From: Echinococcus granulosus
Taxonomy: Eukaryota > Platyhelminthes > Cestoda > Cyclophyllidea > Taeniidae
NCBI RefSeq assembly: GCF_000524195.1
Contig: NW_020170450.1
Location: forward strand, 191,844 to 255,843
Length of the DNA stretch: 64,000 nt
Direction: 5' to 3'
This document shows, piece after piece, positions 42,701-55,310 of the stretch. Under the pieces are notes generated by a model, which saw nothing but the letters and a program-made list of their open reading frames with translations, was not told where the DNA came from and did not search any database. Position numbers and translations under genes: made by a program. Numbering within the stretch: position 1 is the stretch's first letter; each line of letters begins with the position of its first letter.

Positions 42701-45249
42701 CAAGTCTGTTAGACGCAGTTCACGTACGGAAGTTTAGATCAATGATTTTTGGCAATTTTTTTGCTTTTGCTTTAGCTTTTTGCAAGCGTTGTTTCTGCTT
42801 TTCGTAACTGGCGTGAATGACTTTTTTTATGGGTAGGCAGCGTTGACATTAATGTTTTAACATTTTATTCTATTAACTATACTGCAAAATTGATTCTACT
42901 TAAATAACTTCAGTAACATTTTAGGATGCAACTAAACTAATGGTGGAGAAATGGGAGAATGCGTTGAAATCCTTTGCCAACCACCTCATTGAACAGGACA
43001 GAGCAATACACTACAAGCAGGCGTGTGGAACGAAAACTGCACTTCTCCTCGTTTCTGCCACTGGTATCTAATCAAATCCTCTTTTATCCGATAATTCTGT
43101 CTTGATGCGTCTAATTAAATGACGAATTCTTGAATAATGGCAAAAACACCGCTTTTAAAATAGCAAGCAGAGTCCAATCGCACGCAGATATTTTCCCTTT
43201 GCAGAGTAAAATCTGTGAATAAGAACATAACAGTCTTAGTAGAATCTCAAAATATTGTGTTTACATGTCTGTCCTCATCTTTGCCTTGTTGTTTCAAATT
43301 AGGAGCCTTGTCAATGAAAATTGGGGACTTCGTGAAGAAATTTGATGGTCATCTTGGGAAGGTTTTTTCCTCCAGCGAAAGGTGGGTGAATCTGTCTTCT
43401 GTCTGTGGGCTCATTTCGGAAATCACCCCATCAGAATTGAAGCGGAGATAAAAGATGTGAAGTTGTAGACATTAAAGACGATTACCAGAAAATCAGTGTG
43501 GAATTATTCCTTTTTTGGCAATAAGATCCCAACTCATCGTACATCGCGTAAACTTTTCCCCCTTGACCTTAAAGTTTACCTTCCGGTGAAAGCTTTTGTG
43601 GCTTCTATGTGGACAATATTGGCCCACTTGTGATTTTTGAGATCTTAATTCCATTCGCTAATGGATGAAAAATCTGCCTTTTTTGCCCCTCGATTTTAGC
43701 AAAACCGGCGACTGTACCAGCTCTGTCTGCCCATTTCACTCCCTCCTCTTGCCTTTGATTGGTGAATCTCAGCCCTGTGCCGATTGGTACTTTCTTCTGC
43801 CTCATGCGCCACAATCTGATTTGCTCAAAGCCCCAGCAGCCGATTCCTCCAATCCTATCACGCCAAGTAGTGTTCTCCTCAGTCGATTGGCTGATCTCTG
43901 CAAGGCCTCGGTTGCCATGTCACAACGCGTTGCCATGACACCTGTTCATGCGATTTTGGCAGTGGTGCCGAAAATGACGCTTTGGGCGTCGCATCCGGCT
44001 AGTGGTGAGGCGAAGCTACCTGACTTGGCCTATTTACCTCAGGAGTACATAACGCAGGTGAGACATTGCTACTTAAAAGGCAATAAGTAGATACCGTCTA
44101 CTATTTATTTTATTCCTTTTTTAGGAAACTTGAATATGAAAACACTTTAGCATTATCATTTAAGGAAGCATGGCTTTTTCGTCGACTGACCATTTGAGTT
44201 GATTGACGCTTCACATTAGCAACTGTTTACGCTCCTACGAGTGTACCACTAATTTCAAATTTGAGGTGCTTTTAAATCACCAAGCGTAACTCATCGTTGT
44301 CCAACTTATATGAATGCTCAGTCAAATATCCTCATCACCGATATTTAAGCGTGCTACTAACCTAAAAAAGGGTGGTTTGGGGCCCTTGAAATTGCGTTTC
44401 GTGTTTGGAACTCGAACTCGTATGATAGAAGTATATTAGCCTTCGAAATTGCAACTCAACGCTATCATTTTGATGCTTACGTATGCTGCCTTTAATCATT
44501 TCTACCCCACTCAAGGCCTTTCATATTCCTTGGTTTTAAAGCCTACTGATTTTGAATTTCGGGATGTTGATGTGCGCAAATCAGGCTTTTTGGTTCCTAC
44601 ATTCAAGTTTAATGCTGAGTTCTCAAAGAAATTTGCTGAACTTTTTAGCTCGGACAGTACATCTTCAACCTTCCCGAGCACCTCCTTCCCTTTATGGATA
44701 CTAGTGAGGACGTTAATTCAACCAGCCTGGAACAGGGTGCAGCCCTAGTCCACTGCCTTCGTCTCACCGATCCTTGCACATGTAACGTTTATGCCACCGC
44801 TGGCAATCGGCCCCGTTTAAGCTCTGGTGCGGAGACCATTTCGTCGCCTTCCATCATAACAGCATGGCTTGATTGGCTGCTAAGTGGACAGGTGGCAGAA
44901 GCATTTGTCAAAGTTATTTTAGAGATCCCTTCACCGCTACAAGTGCCAAATAGTGATGGCAAATCGTCACCAGGGCTAACTGCGCATGGTGCGAAACAAC
45001 TGCTGACAGATCTGGGTTAGTATTATTTAACTTTGTATCCTAGTAGTAAGCCAAAAGTCAACAAAATGACACGTTTTGGTCTTTCTAGATTATTTTTTGG
45101 CTCTGCTAGAGGAACTGGGCCTACCGCGTCCGGGAGATTTGGCGTCTCTTCGTGATCTTATAAATGCGTCGCCGGAGGAATTTAAAGGTGTTTCAGAGGG
45201 AAGGTCGCCACGGTTAGTGGGTGGAGTGATTAATCTGCGAATGCTGTGA
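39744..45249 (+). CDS. COG7: Conserved oligomeric Golgi complex subunit 7
   Basis: COG7 belongs to lobe B of the COG tether, needed for retrograde intra-Golgi traffic and glycosylation. Fifteen exons: 39744-39878, 39989-40044, 40751-40835, 40905-41102, 41177-41398, 41473-41598, 41669-41824, 41926-41974, 42056-42186, 42586-42723, 42925-43063, 43303-43381, 43700-44057, 44649-45015 and 45089-45249. They total 2400 nt, about 800 aa with a supplied Met (human 770). Family landmarks are N-terminal DDFDHKSWIN, LRNIESVNQQAILLRDHM, the helix LREANRWSMLV, PDYADRKALLNATKDRLE, and C-terminal GAKQLLTDLDYFLALLEEL then RLVGGVINLRML. Intron 1 is GC-AG (GAG|GCATGT); the other introns are GT-AG. All phases agree. 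The first internal ATG (39870) would delete the conserved N-terminus, so initiation from a trans-spliced AUG is the best explanation. Third gene of the cluster. Confidence 0.9.
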
Positions 45250-45295
45250 TCTGACTCATTAAACACATTCTCTTTGTAGTTAACTTTGTGTGGTA

Positions 45296-45301
45296 AATAA
45301 A
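45296..45301 (+). terminator. COG7 polyadenylation signal
   Basis: AATAAA 46 nt after the COG7 stop, inside TGGTAAATAAATTCC. Confidence 0.55.
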
Positions 45302-46279
45302 TTCCAATTTCTCGATAAAGCCGTTTGAGTACACCCTTTGGCGAAATGTAAGACGGTGCGCCCTATGGGGGTTTCGCGCGTGAAGGGCGTTTGTGAAGTC
45401 CATCGACGACGGTGTAGTCGTACAAGATTGTCCATTTTCACCTTAAAATACTGATAGGTGCGAATGCCAAAAAGGACATTTTTAAAGGACTAGTCTAGTT
45501 ACACCACAATAACGTCAAACAGGGGCATTGTAGAGTATCCTATTATGTGCGTAAAGGACCTAATTCACTAAATTTTTTTCTTAAAGTGCTTTGAATCTAA
45601 ATTGTAAGGCGCAAACCAGTTTTTGTACAAGTCTAGAAATTACAGAAATGGTACTACTTATATAATACTTATGTTGTTTTAATGTGCCTTTCAGGGAGGA
45701 GGCAAGCAGGAAATTCGAACCTGGTAACTGGATCGCCCTCTCCCTTACCTAGTGACTGCGGTTCCCCTCCTTCTTGAATATTGTATTTTCCCTATACATC
45801 TTGTCGTCTTTAATAAAGGTGTCCAAAGCAAGCCAATCGGGCTTGTCTAGGAACGCTAGGAATCGGGAAGCGGAGACCGAGGAGTCTCGTTCCACAACTT
45901 ATGTACGAGTTGTGTGGCAATAGCTGCCCAAATCAGACCTTAGTTTCAACAATTATAGGATCCTTCAATTAAGTACGGATGAGTAAAACGCAAAGCAAAA
46001 TGGTTCATAATTTAAAGAAGTCAAGTATTTAAATACCTCTTCTAGTTCATGAATATTGTCGAAGGTGCACTTATCACAGAGATATGGCAAATCACAAAAA
46101 ACAGTCAGTTAGCTGTAAATTTATTTACAAATAATTTTCTTTATGTTCTATCTTGAGGTTCCTCATTTCTTATTTAAAGTGTGTCTTTGGATTTTCTTTG
46201 AATTGGTCAACTATTATTTATAATCAGCACCGCAACTTTACAAGTCATTTTTAGGGATGTAATTAACGCTTTGTTTCCA
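45302..46279. other. Intergenic region COG7 / Ly6-like
   Basis: No gene seen. It contains one copy of a tRNA-like, B-box-bearing repeat at 45685-45731. An acceptor-like TTTTTAG lies 25 nt before the Ly6-like ATG, out of frame with it. Confidence 0.5.
45685..45731 (-). repeat. B-box-bearing dispersed repeat R1, copy 1
   Basis: On the minus strand it reads CAGTTACCAGGTTCGAATTT then CCTGCTTGCCTCCTCCCTGA. GGTTCGAATTTCC resembles the internal B box of tRNA promoters. The copy at 63870-63913 has the same order of blocks. It may be a tRNA-derived SINE relic; no complete tRNA fold was found. Confidence 0.4.
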
Positions 46280-47814
46280 ATGCGAATACTTTCCCACTAT
46301 ATAATTGTAATTTTGCTTAGTTATTCAGGTATGCAACGTAACCCTTCCATATTTTAGGCTCCTGTATGGAATGCTACGTTTGTCATAACCAGGAAGGGAA
46401 TAAAGACAAATGTGTTAAAACTTCGATGCAATGCCTGCAAGATGAAGATACTTGCTTGATCAACATATCATATACTGGCAAGTTTTTCCAAATGTATGCT
46501 ATGCTGCTTATCCACGTGTTTTTTACCAATCGCTTATAGGGTGAATAGTGAATTTTTTATATTCTTTGAAATCAATTTGACATTACGCTGTGATTTGTAA
46601 AAATTCATTTTTAAGAATTTACATTTATATTTTGCAAAAAAAGCGGTTGCTTTGAAAATCAAAAGTGTGGCTCAACTTAATTATCTCAACATACTTGACG
46701 TTATGAAGTCTTTTTGCCTACCAAATACTCCAATTTAATGGCTTTTTCAGCTTTGTGCATGGTGTGCAAGGTTTTAGTTTGTTTGGCTTTTTGGGCACGT
46801 GTTTTCTCTTGTTCTTCTTTTAACCCATCAGCTGTTTTGTCCAAATTAACTTTTATTCTTCCATGGTAAATTTATTCGGCTACTGATATAACGCGACTGA
46901 CTCCCCTTTATGGTATAATCACTATCATGCTTAGACCTAGTACAAGTATTTCGGTGGTGAAAGAGATGTATGAGTTATTTGTCAACAGTGCTTGTGACTT
47001 AATAAATAACTTTAAAGAACATGCCCTTGCACGAGAATTTGGAAAAGGATAGATATTGTTTTGAAAGTAATTCAAATACTTATAACTTTGTCTAACGGAT
47101 TTTTAAGGCTGGTAGTTCACTATTTAAGACTTTTAGATACTGTTTACTTTCCCAGTTGCAATTACGTTTAGATACCAACCGTATGGATCCCTGACCTAAC
47201 ACTCCTTTGAGTTCGGTAGACTGGTTAATTAGCTTATGGAAGGAAAATCGCAATGCAATGAACGATCAAGTAGATATAGAATAGATAGATTGATATTTAG
47301 ACCCCTAACCTCAAGATAAATGAACATAAACAATAAGCATGGATCACAGAATGGATAAAAATGATAGAGTTTAATTCGGTAGAGAAATGGATGGTAGATG
47401 GACTTCTACCGAAAGACCGGCATGCTAAATAAATAAATATGGATAAATATACTTACTAACGTCAAATTTTTACCTAAAGAAAATTTCTGTCATGTGAAGA
47501 ATTCTAATTCTCACCACTTTATCCTCACCATCTCCAAACCTTTAATAGTGCCTCCCTACTGGGAGCCCTTCGGCGACCGGAAGCACTTCTTGTGGAAGTC
47601 CTGCACCACTGCAGCTGCCTGCGAGGCGGAACGGAAACGCGCTGGTCGTGAGTGTATGCGCGAGTGGTACATGGATTGGCGCTGTGTTGAGTGCTGCCAG
47701 GGTGAATTATGTAACTACTATGCCACTGTGAGTAGTATGCTCTTGGCCACATGGTCACTTAGCCAGGCGGCGGGTATGGGGCGCATTTCATTCGCTTTTT
47801 TGACACTCTTTTGA
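46280..47814 (+). CDS. Ly6/uPAR three-finger, GPI-anchor-type protein
   Basis: A secreted, membrane-tethered small cysteine-rich protein of about 144 aa. Three exons: 46280-46328, 46358-46477 and 47549-47814. Exon 1 encodes a signal peptide (MRILSHYIIVILLSYS). Intron 1 is only 29 nt (GTATGC...TTTTAG), and intron 2 (1071 nt) starts with GC (G|GCAAGT). The mature part begins CMECYVCHNQ and keeps the Ly6 pattern of paired cysteines, ending ECCQGELCNYY, where the CC and C-N mark the three-finger fold. The charged loop RAGRECMREWYMDWRC recalls invertebrate Ly6 proteins of the ODR-2/Drosophila crooked class. The C-terminal ~30 residues are small then hydrophobic (ISFAFLTLF), as expected for GPI attachment. 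The ligand and role are unknown. AATAAA occurs at 48079-48084. Confidence 0.72.
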
Positions 47815-50800
47815 ATCGTTAGTAGAAGACCTTAGTATTACCTTTTCTGGGCATTAATGTATGGAATCCGCCACCCCATCTATATTGATAACGGTCCTGT
47901 TACGAATTCGTAATTGTGAGTAGCAAGTGCTTCTCCGATAAATTTCCTTGAAGTCCACCCTATCTTCCGAATTAATTTGCCTTGCCTTTTTGCCTTTAGC
48001 TAGAGTCGTCGATACTACTGCCTAATTTTTGGATCTCGGCTTTCACTACCTTGTTTGTACTTTATCACACAATGTTGAATAAATGTACTTGAAGTTTACA
48101 AGCCTATAGTTTTCTTCTTTAAAGAAAAGGTAAGGGAAATCTTGAATTAGTCGGTATTTGATTGGGTAGAAACTTGATCTAATAAACTGCATTAAATCAT
48201 GATGAGATAAAAAAAACATAATTTTTAGGCGTAGGTAATAAAGCAGCATTTGCCACCGTTATAAGGCTTAAAGAGTTAAAATTGTCAGTCAGAAACATCC
48301 CGAAACACTGGCTTAACATCATTATTACTCTATAAGTATCGAATTAAAAAATCGAAAATCTTGATAAGCAGCTGAAATTTTAATAATTTTTTGGGGGTGA
48401 AATAGTATGCAACGAGCTTTATAGTGCGTACTTTTGGCTCATCACATGCAAAATCTTTGACGATTTTACAACACTATCGGTTCGCGGAATCTAGGTGCAT
48501 ACTTATAATAAACCACAAGAACACTACTGCGAGTTTTTTGATCTATTCAAATAATCAAGTGGTGAAAATAACATTACTAGAAAATCCTCAATAACTGCTT
48601 TTGGCCATTCGTTTTAGCCTGTTTTCGATTTACGTATTATTCCAAGGTATGCTATTTTTTGGAAAAGTTTTTTGATCGTTGCCAAAAAAATTAATTCATA
48701 ACAATCACCTTTCGAATGCTATCATCAATTATGCAAGTACGAGTGTTTGATGGTAAGCACACTTGATGATAAAAGTTGTTGATTGCGATTTCCAAAGTTA
48801 ATTGCAAATAGCTAGCTCAAAAAACCCGGGAATTCTGCCAATTAGTGAGGCGCTCTTTGACCCCGACAAGCTGCATTTTTGGGACAAACAAATCTGCCGA
48901 CGAAACAGCTGTCATGGATCGAGCCGCGTGCCTTTTGCTACGATTGAACACTTGCGGACCACTCCAAGGTGCGTTGTCAATCTCGGCCCGTAATGCAAGA
49001 CGCTCCCACTTCCGGTTGTGATTAAATATACTTTCCCACTCAAAAAAAACGAAATTTTAACCCCTCTTAGTCGGACATATTTGACCAATTATTCATAGTT
49101 GGGAGATGAAGAGACTGCTTGGGCCTCCGCTCGGTGACGAGCTCTCCGGGCCCGGCTAGTAGTCTCAGCCCCTTTCCATGTCAGCAATACCACCTCTGAC
49201 ACATTTCTGAGACTTCTTTCGACGTCATGGCGACTCAGAGGCTCCGTGTGGTTTGCAGAATTCATATTAGCTAGACGGAAGCTATGTTTAGTTCCAAAAT
49301 ATGTTAGATTCCACTTTGCATTTATTTAATATCCCAAACACTACTTACCCAATCAGATATGTTTTTAATCAAAACAATTGCACTAACACAACTATCTCTT
49401 AAACATCTACTGAAGCTAAATTGCCTGGCAGTCATTCCAACCCAGCTGCCATATTATCAGAAGGACACAAGCATCCCCAACACCATGACGCTTTAATCAA
49501 ATTGCGTGACCATTTACTTAGCAATTACGCAGGTCAAGCCCCAGACGTTTGCCTTTTAGTCACCTGCACAAAGAAGCACCATGCCATAGCGGAATACAAG
49601 CAATTTCAAGGTTGACTCACTATTTGACCTTGAAGTAACTATTAGGAATGGAGAGTCTAGAAACACCACTCTATAACACACCACAAGATTGCCACATCAC
49701 CATTATTTTGGAGCCTTAACAACTCTAAAGCAACCACTAAGATGAAACCATTATTCTGAGGGCAACACAAAGGGCCTTCCCCACATCCAGAGCTCCAAAT
49801 TCTCACAAGCTCACCCCGTAAACCACTTCTTTTGTTGAGATTGTAATAGGAGTGCCAAGGGAATCGTGTGGATGTGTTCAATTTTTAGCTGTTCAGTTGG
49901 CATGGGGACCTGCCCCTAGTCTACATTCATGCGCGCGTGTGTGCATGCTCTCTTTGGGAGGTGCTGCTGTACTGCGAGCCGGTCTCCCCCGGTACTTCAT
50001 AGAAGGTCGACGTCTAAATGTATCTCGAAGTTATCACGAAAGAGGAAAACTGCTGCGGAGAGTTAAATTGACGGAGGCTCCCAGCTGAAGGGCTGTTACA
50101 ACCAACACGACTACTCGAATTGCGTGTTGCCTCATAATCTTTCACTCATTGATAGAATTCGGAGTTGGATAGACAAAACTAACTAACAAATTGGCGATTC
50201 GAGAAAGGGTAAATGATGGAAAATCCCCACCACTGACCAACATCGTCTTGAAGGCTTAGAAGAGGCGGATTAAATGGTAAAAAAAGCTTATCAGTACAAA
50301 ATTGAGAAAAATTTGCGCTATATCAATTTTTTAAATCAGTGATCTTGGAAACACCCACGAGAGTGCCGACTAAGAATAAACATCTCAAACGCAACACCTC
50401 TTGCGACATTAGAGAACAACCCGTTCACTTGCTACTCCAGCTTGACTGGCTAGTCATTCTTGACTCTAAAAATACAGCAAAGAAGAAATCAATTGCGAAG
50501 AAAATTCATCCTCGATGTAGACCCCATCCGCAGCTTCCATTGTAGGTAAGGTAAGGAACATCTTGATTCGTAACGTGTTTACAACCAAATCAGGAATCAA
50601 CGGTCCTGAAATAACCAGTAGGAGAGAACCTCAACCACTCCAACTTTTGAACCACTCAATAGGATCAGAGATAACACAGTTGAGGGGTACAAAAAAGGCC
50701 CCGAGAATAAATGGTACAAATTAAGAAAAGGGATAAGATTGCATTAATCAAGGGTCTTCACCACTCTGACCTTGAAGGCGTCCAATAGGAATAAAGTCAT

Positions 50801-50893
50801 GGCAATCAACTGTAACACTCTTAATTCACTGTTCCAAAAAACCAGATTTTGAATTATGCAAGGCACAGTAGGAAATGACAGTACAAACACACA
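47815..50893. other. Intergenic region Ly6-like / TMED
   Basis: Convergent 3' ends. No recognised gene. A 63-codon plus-strand frame at 48802-48993 follows an acceptor-like AATAG, and another frame lies at 49400-49615; both look moderately protein-like but match nothing I know. A GC-rich block sits at 49090-49260 in AT-rich surroundings. Confidence 0.4.
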
Positions 50894-53699
50894 TCAGTAA
50901 CCCACAGTGGGAATAATCCTATTCCGACTGGGAAGAGCAGCAGCAGCACTGGAAGGTGAGTTGAAGAGGGAGCGAAGGAGGTAGACTTGACCCACAGCGA
51001 CAAAGAGGATGACAGCAACGTGGATGAGGGAGCCCCAGGTGACACGTTCATTCAGTGCCTCTACGAAACTGCGCGAGGTGGCCTCCTGCAGACGCACCCT
51101 TGTCTGCGCTGCTGCAGCGTTTCTGAGGTTTTCATGGATGGTGTATATTATGCTGTCCACCTGTACCACACACAAACGGATACACACATCAATAGAAGAT
51201 AGTTTGGTCAATGGTACAGGAGTAAAAGATGCAGGAATCATTAATACTTGGACAGATCAACCAGTAGAGGTATAAATGCGAAGAGACTCCGAATGAACTT
51301 ATCAATCAGAGTTTACTGAGTAGATAAATAGGTGGTGGGTAAAAAGAATAGAAAGATATACCGACAGATGGATACGAAACGAAACAATGAGTGAATGAAC
51401 TAATCGAGGAGGAATACATGGTTTAACGATGAAGGAACGAAGACACAAATTGGTGAATAAGTGAGCGGAGGGCAGAACCATACAACTTCCAACCCCTAAA
51501 ATGACCTGTGACCCTAATTGACTAAATGAATGGATGGGTGGGTGAATTGATGGATGGATGGATTTAACATGATCAATACATTATTCACACGAAACTGCAC
51601 AGAACCCTAGGAACGACTAGTTGAATGAATGGAAGAATCAAGCACCGAAATGAGGGAGTGAATAACCACAATAGCTTAATGACGGCGTAGACGGACAGCA
51701 GGAGGAATGGCTGACAAGTGTCGCCCATTGCAGTCTGAAGAGCATAAAGCAACCAACAATAATTTGGTTAAACACCAGAAGAGTCACCCCGTCTTAACCT
51801 TAAGCTACTTCATATTTTTCATTTTAGGCCTATACGAAGAAAAATGGTGGGGGTAGAAACTTTCAATGCCTGGAATATCACAAAAAGTCTCTTCCAACTC
51901 TCTCTGACCTTTCATATTTGCATTTGAATAACAGCGCTTGGAGAGTGAGAGATATAAATGAATTGGAAGGACTGAAGCACATTTAAATCTAATGCCAGCC
52001 GGATTAGCTAACTAACAAATGAACGGGTTACTGAGTGTGGAGTAGGTAAGTTTAGATGAACTGCCGATTGACCAGTTTTTGGTTTTTAAGATCAGCATAT
52101 ACCTTTATTGTTTACTCATGGAGATTAAGGAATTATTTGGACAATATACATGGTTTTTCATCTTATCACGTGTGAATGTATCACTATGGGTCCTGCGCTT
52201 CCACACACCATTCCGAAAAGTACTTTATGCCTGCCAGCATAGTGTTTTTAAGCCTTAATCAAATGTGCGTACGATGACGAGGTGACTCAAGTAGACAATA
52301 TTTCCACATAGTAGCTGGAAGACTAGAAGATATGAATAAGATAGCTGCTAGATTGAAAAACGGATCAAGAAATAATATCTAGGTTGGGTAGAGGGACAGA
52401 TGGACCGATGACTGGGCAAAAAAAAAACGTGTGAAGAGGTAGGCAAATACATGAACTGGTAAGGACGGAAAGAGCCTTCAAAAGCAAGAGATAGAAAAAG
52501 AGATGGATCCAAGGTAAGCGGACAGTTAGGGGGTAGATTAACTAATGATTTTATGAAGAAGATAACCAAATGGTGGGTAGATTTATAGGAGGATATTGAG
52601 GTAGATAATTGGCAAAATGAACAAGTATAAAGCACAATTAAAAAGAATGGTACAGAGACAAATATCACACCCCTAATACTTGCCTATCGTTTTCAGACGT
52701 TATTCACTAATCATTCAAGCAAAAATATCTGTATACAATATCACTCACATCTTAAATTTGCGCAAATAACTGGTGGTACTACCAGGTAAATGCTTCACTT
52801 TAGTGGCTTATGTATAATTTGGATACCACATTTAACTTAAAGTTGAAATACAAGTGGGCGGAAAAATATCCACAAACACGAATTTAGGATATGGCACAAT
52901 GCATTCTTGTCAGCGCTAATAACAGATGTGATATCAGACAAGCTTGTCAGAGTTCACCGACTCATATCGCACGCGCCCACGCACATGCACGAGGGCATAA
53001 TGCTAAAAAGCAGGGAGTGAGGGAGCACAAAAGTGAGAAGAAAAAACTCACCATGTTCACTGGTGCATCTCCAAGTGGATCCGCCTTCTCCGACTCCAAG
53101 TCCCAATTCATGTAGACTACTTTGTGGGTGACCGATGAGAACTCGTTACTAAAGCATAGCTGAAAGCGATACAATAATTAGGAATCACAACAACAATTTT
53201 GGCAAAAACTAGTTAAAACGGAGAAAAAAAGAACCAGATAATAAACATGGCGAATTATGAACGTACCTCGTGTTCTCCCTCCATTCTGGCGGTGTAATCA
53301 AAGTAGTCGTATTGCTCACGTTGGAGAACCTTTACTGGGTTTGTTGTGGGATCTCGAAGCGTTACGTCAATATCAAAATTCCCGCCAGATGTAACCTGAA
53401 AATCAGAGACGAAAAGAGTATCTCTAATAGCCCAAAAATCTCGAGATGATTTAAAATAGCACAAAACAGTGCAGCTGAATAGCTTGGCAGAACAACACCC
53501 CAAAATACATAAAACGAAATATGCAGTTAAAATGCAATTGATTTATAATTACCTGAAATTCAACTGTGGTGCGTTCATCCTGCTTAAGGACAGCGTAGAA
53601 GCAACGAGTCTCGCCATCCGGAAGCTCGAAGGTAAATGATGATGACTCGACAAGGCCTAAGAGAAGTAATGATGCGATGGAATATAGGACACACCGCAT
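50894..53699 (-). CDS. p24/TMED cargo receptor, TMED1/5-like
   Basis: p24 proteins cycle between ER and Golgi in COPI/COPII vesicles and sort GPI-anchored and other cargo. Four exons, read downward: 53699-53553, 53395-53267, 53159-53052 and 51160-50894; all phase 0, about 216 aa. The signal peptide is MRCVLYSIASLLLLGLVESS. The GOLD domain shows FTFELPDGETRCFY, a VEFQV strand, NFDIDVTLRDP and CFSNEFSS with its disulfide cysteines. A coiled-coil stretch (IHENLRNAAAAQTRVRLQEA) leads to one transmembrane segment (IHVAVILFVAVGQVYLL) and RSLF as in TMED1/5. The cytosolic tail is long and lacks a terminal dilysine. An acceptor before 53726 gives nine extra in-frame codons, so a spliced-leader AUG could also serve as start. 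Intron 3 is 1.9 kb and holds ATGG-type simple repeats. Confidence 0.88.
51525..51566. repeat. ATGG/GGTG-type simple repeat in TMED intron 3
   Basis: Imperfect tetranucleotide run: GAATGGATGGGTGGGTGAAT then GATGGATGGATGGATT. The surrounding intron sequence carries more scattered units of the same kind. Confidence 0.7.
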
Positions 53700-55023
53700 C
53701 ACGTCAGTCCACGCAACTTGAAAGTCCTGCAACAGAATTTAATTGGTCGATCAAATTGTGTTAGTAACAGGAGGCACGGCAGTAAACAGTTAAACAGTTT
53801 TAAAGCTTAGTTTCCCACTTTTCGAATTATGCAAAAAATTACAAAACCCTACTATGGGGAAATACCAGTTTTAGTTTTTAATAATTAGGCTGTCTATGGC
53901 AATTGTCGGCAAGTTTTCAGGTTTCAAGCAAACATTGATTATTATTTTCTGACTGCACTAAAGACTTTCATTGGTTGCCAAGATTCAATTTTTTATTGGT
54001 GAAATTGCAACCATCCCTTACGTATTACATAGCTCATTTTCAGAAACCCAGGAAAGCTATTTCGATGTAATTCAAATTAATTGGTGGCGCAAGCATCTTC
54101 CACAGTTGTGAGAAGTCACAGTTATCTAGTAGCAAATTCAATTTTGATATAAGAGGATTGATGTATAGCTAAAAGGATGGACTGGGAGGTGTGAATGCTG
54201 GCAAAACTACAATTTGAGGGAAAGTAATTTTCCAGTGCAAGCTAAACGAATAGATAAACAAACCGTCAAAGCATTACGGGGACTTGTATTTTTAAGGCCA
54301 GGCTAATTTTCTGGCCTCCAAACCATCACAGCGCTGCCGGAGCCTTAAAACAAAAAAACAACAAATCAGCCGCTTTAGGTATCGAATTAGCGAGCATCTG
54401 AGAGAATTATTAGCCCCAAATCAGTGAGTTTTTTAACCATTACCCTAGACATAAAACCTTTTGTTTGGCATCTTTAAAGGCAATGCAATGGCTATCTTGT
54501 ATGCCCTTTGCTAGCTGTTAGAACACTGGTCTAGAAGAGAATCGTTTAAAATGACAGGGGGAAGGGCTTGGCACCTACTTCTCCTACTTACCTTTTTTAC
54601 TTTGTTCTGTCCGGTCATATCTATGTACGTCTTAGATCAACAGTAGATAACTGGAAGAGGTAACGCGTGCTTAATTAAGTACTTTTATATTTGGGCATTT
54701 TAACACCTTTATAACGAATTTGTTTTTCAAGTGGTTCACTGCCAGTGCTGCTTTAGTTGTTAATAATGGTACTGCATTACACGTGACTGAAATGTAGACG
54801 TCATACACAGTTCTTCTGCCAAATCTTCACGCACTTCCACCAGCAGCAGATGCCCTTCTTATGCCTAATAATTAGTACACAAAATCAAAGTTAAAGTGCC
54901 TCAAAATGAAGCACCTTATGTTTTTCATGAAATTAAAAGTGATCTTGGTGTGCCTGCTTGAGTCATTTCTGGAGATAGAAAAAGGTCTAATACCCATGCT
55001 TGGTATATTTTGTCGACTTGCAG

Positions 55024-55070
55024 ACGAGCATGGGGCCTATTGGCATGGTCTAAAGGCAGTCTGCCCAGCC
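55024..55070 (+). repeat. Dispersed short repeat R2, copy 3
   Basis: ACGAGCATGGGGCCTATTGG followed by CATGG, TAAAGGC and CTGCCCAGCC. It aligns by eye with 19753-19800 (block order and spacing conserved, several substitutions). Confidence 0.4.
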
Positions 55071-55290
55071 CAGGAACAGTGATGAAAACCTAATTTATCC
55101 TTTACCAAGCGCGGTAGATGAGCTAAACAATTGAGTTCTGCAGTATTTTTGCCAGAAATTGTGTTGCTGATGTACAGTAGGACTAAAAGTATACAGTTGC
55201 ACTTTCCTAGCTCAGCTCTTTTTCCTCTAGTCATTTAATCATGTGAACGACTAGATAATCATTAATGGAGCGTGAACGGGTTTAGGGAAA

Positions 55291-55310
55291 TTTGATTTGA
55301 TTTGATTTGA
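55291..55310 (+). repeat. (TTTGA)4 microsatellite
   Basis: Four perfect tandem copies of TTTGA. Confidence 0.85.

Noticed and set aside
48802..49615. Two moderately protein-like plus-strand frames
   Set aside because: Neither joins the other in a sensible phase nor matches a family; kept only as part of the intergenic description.
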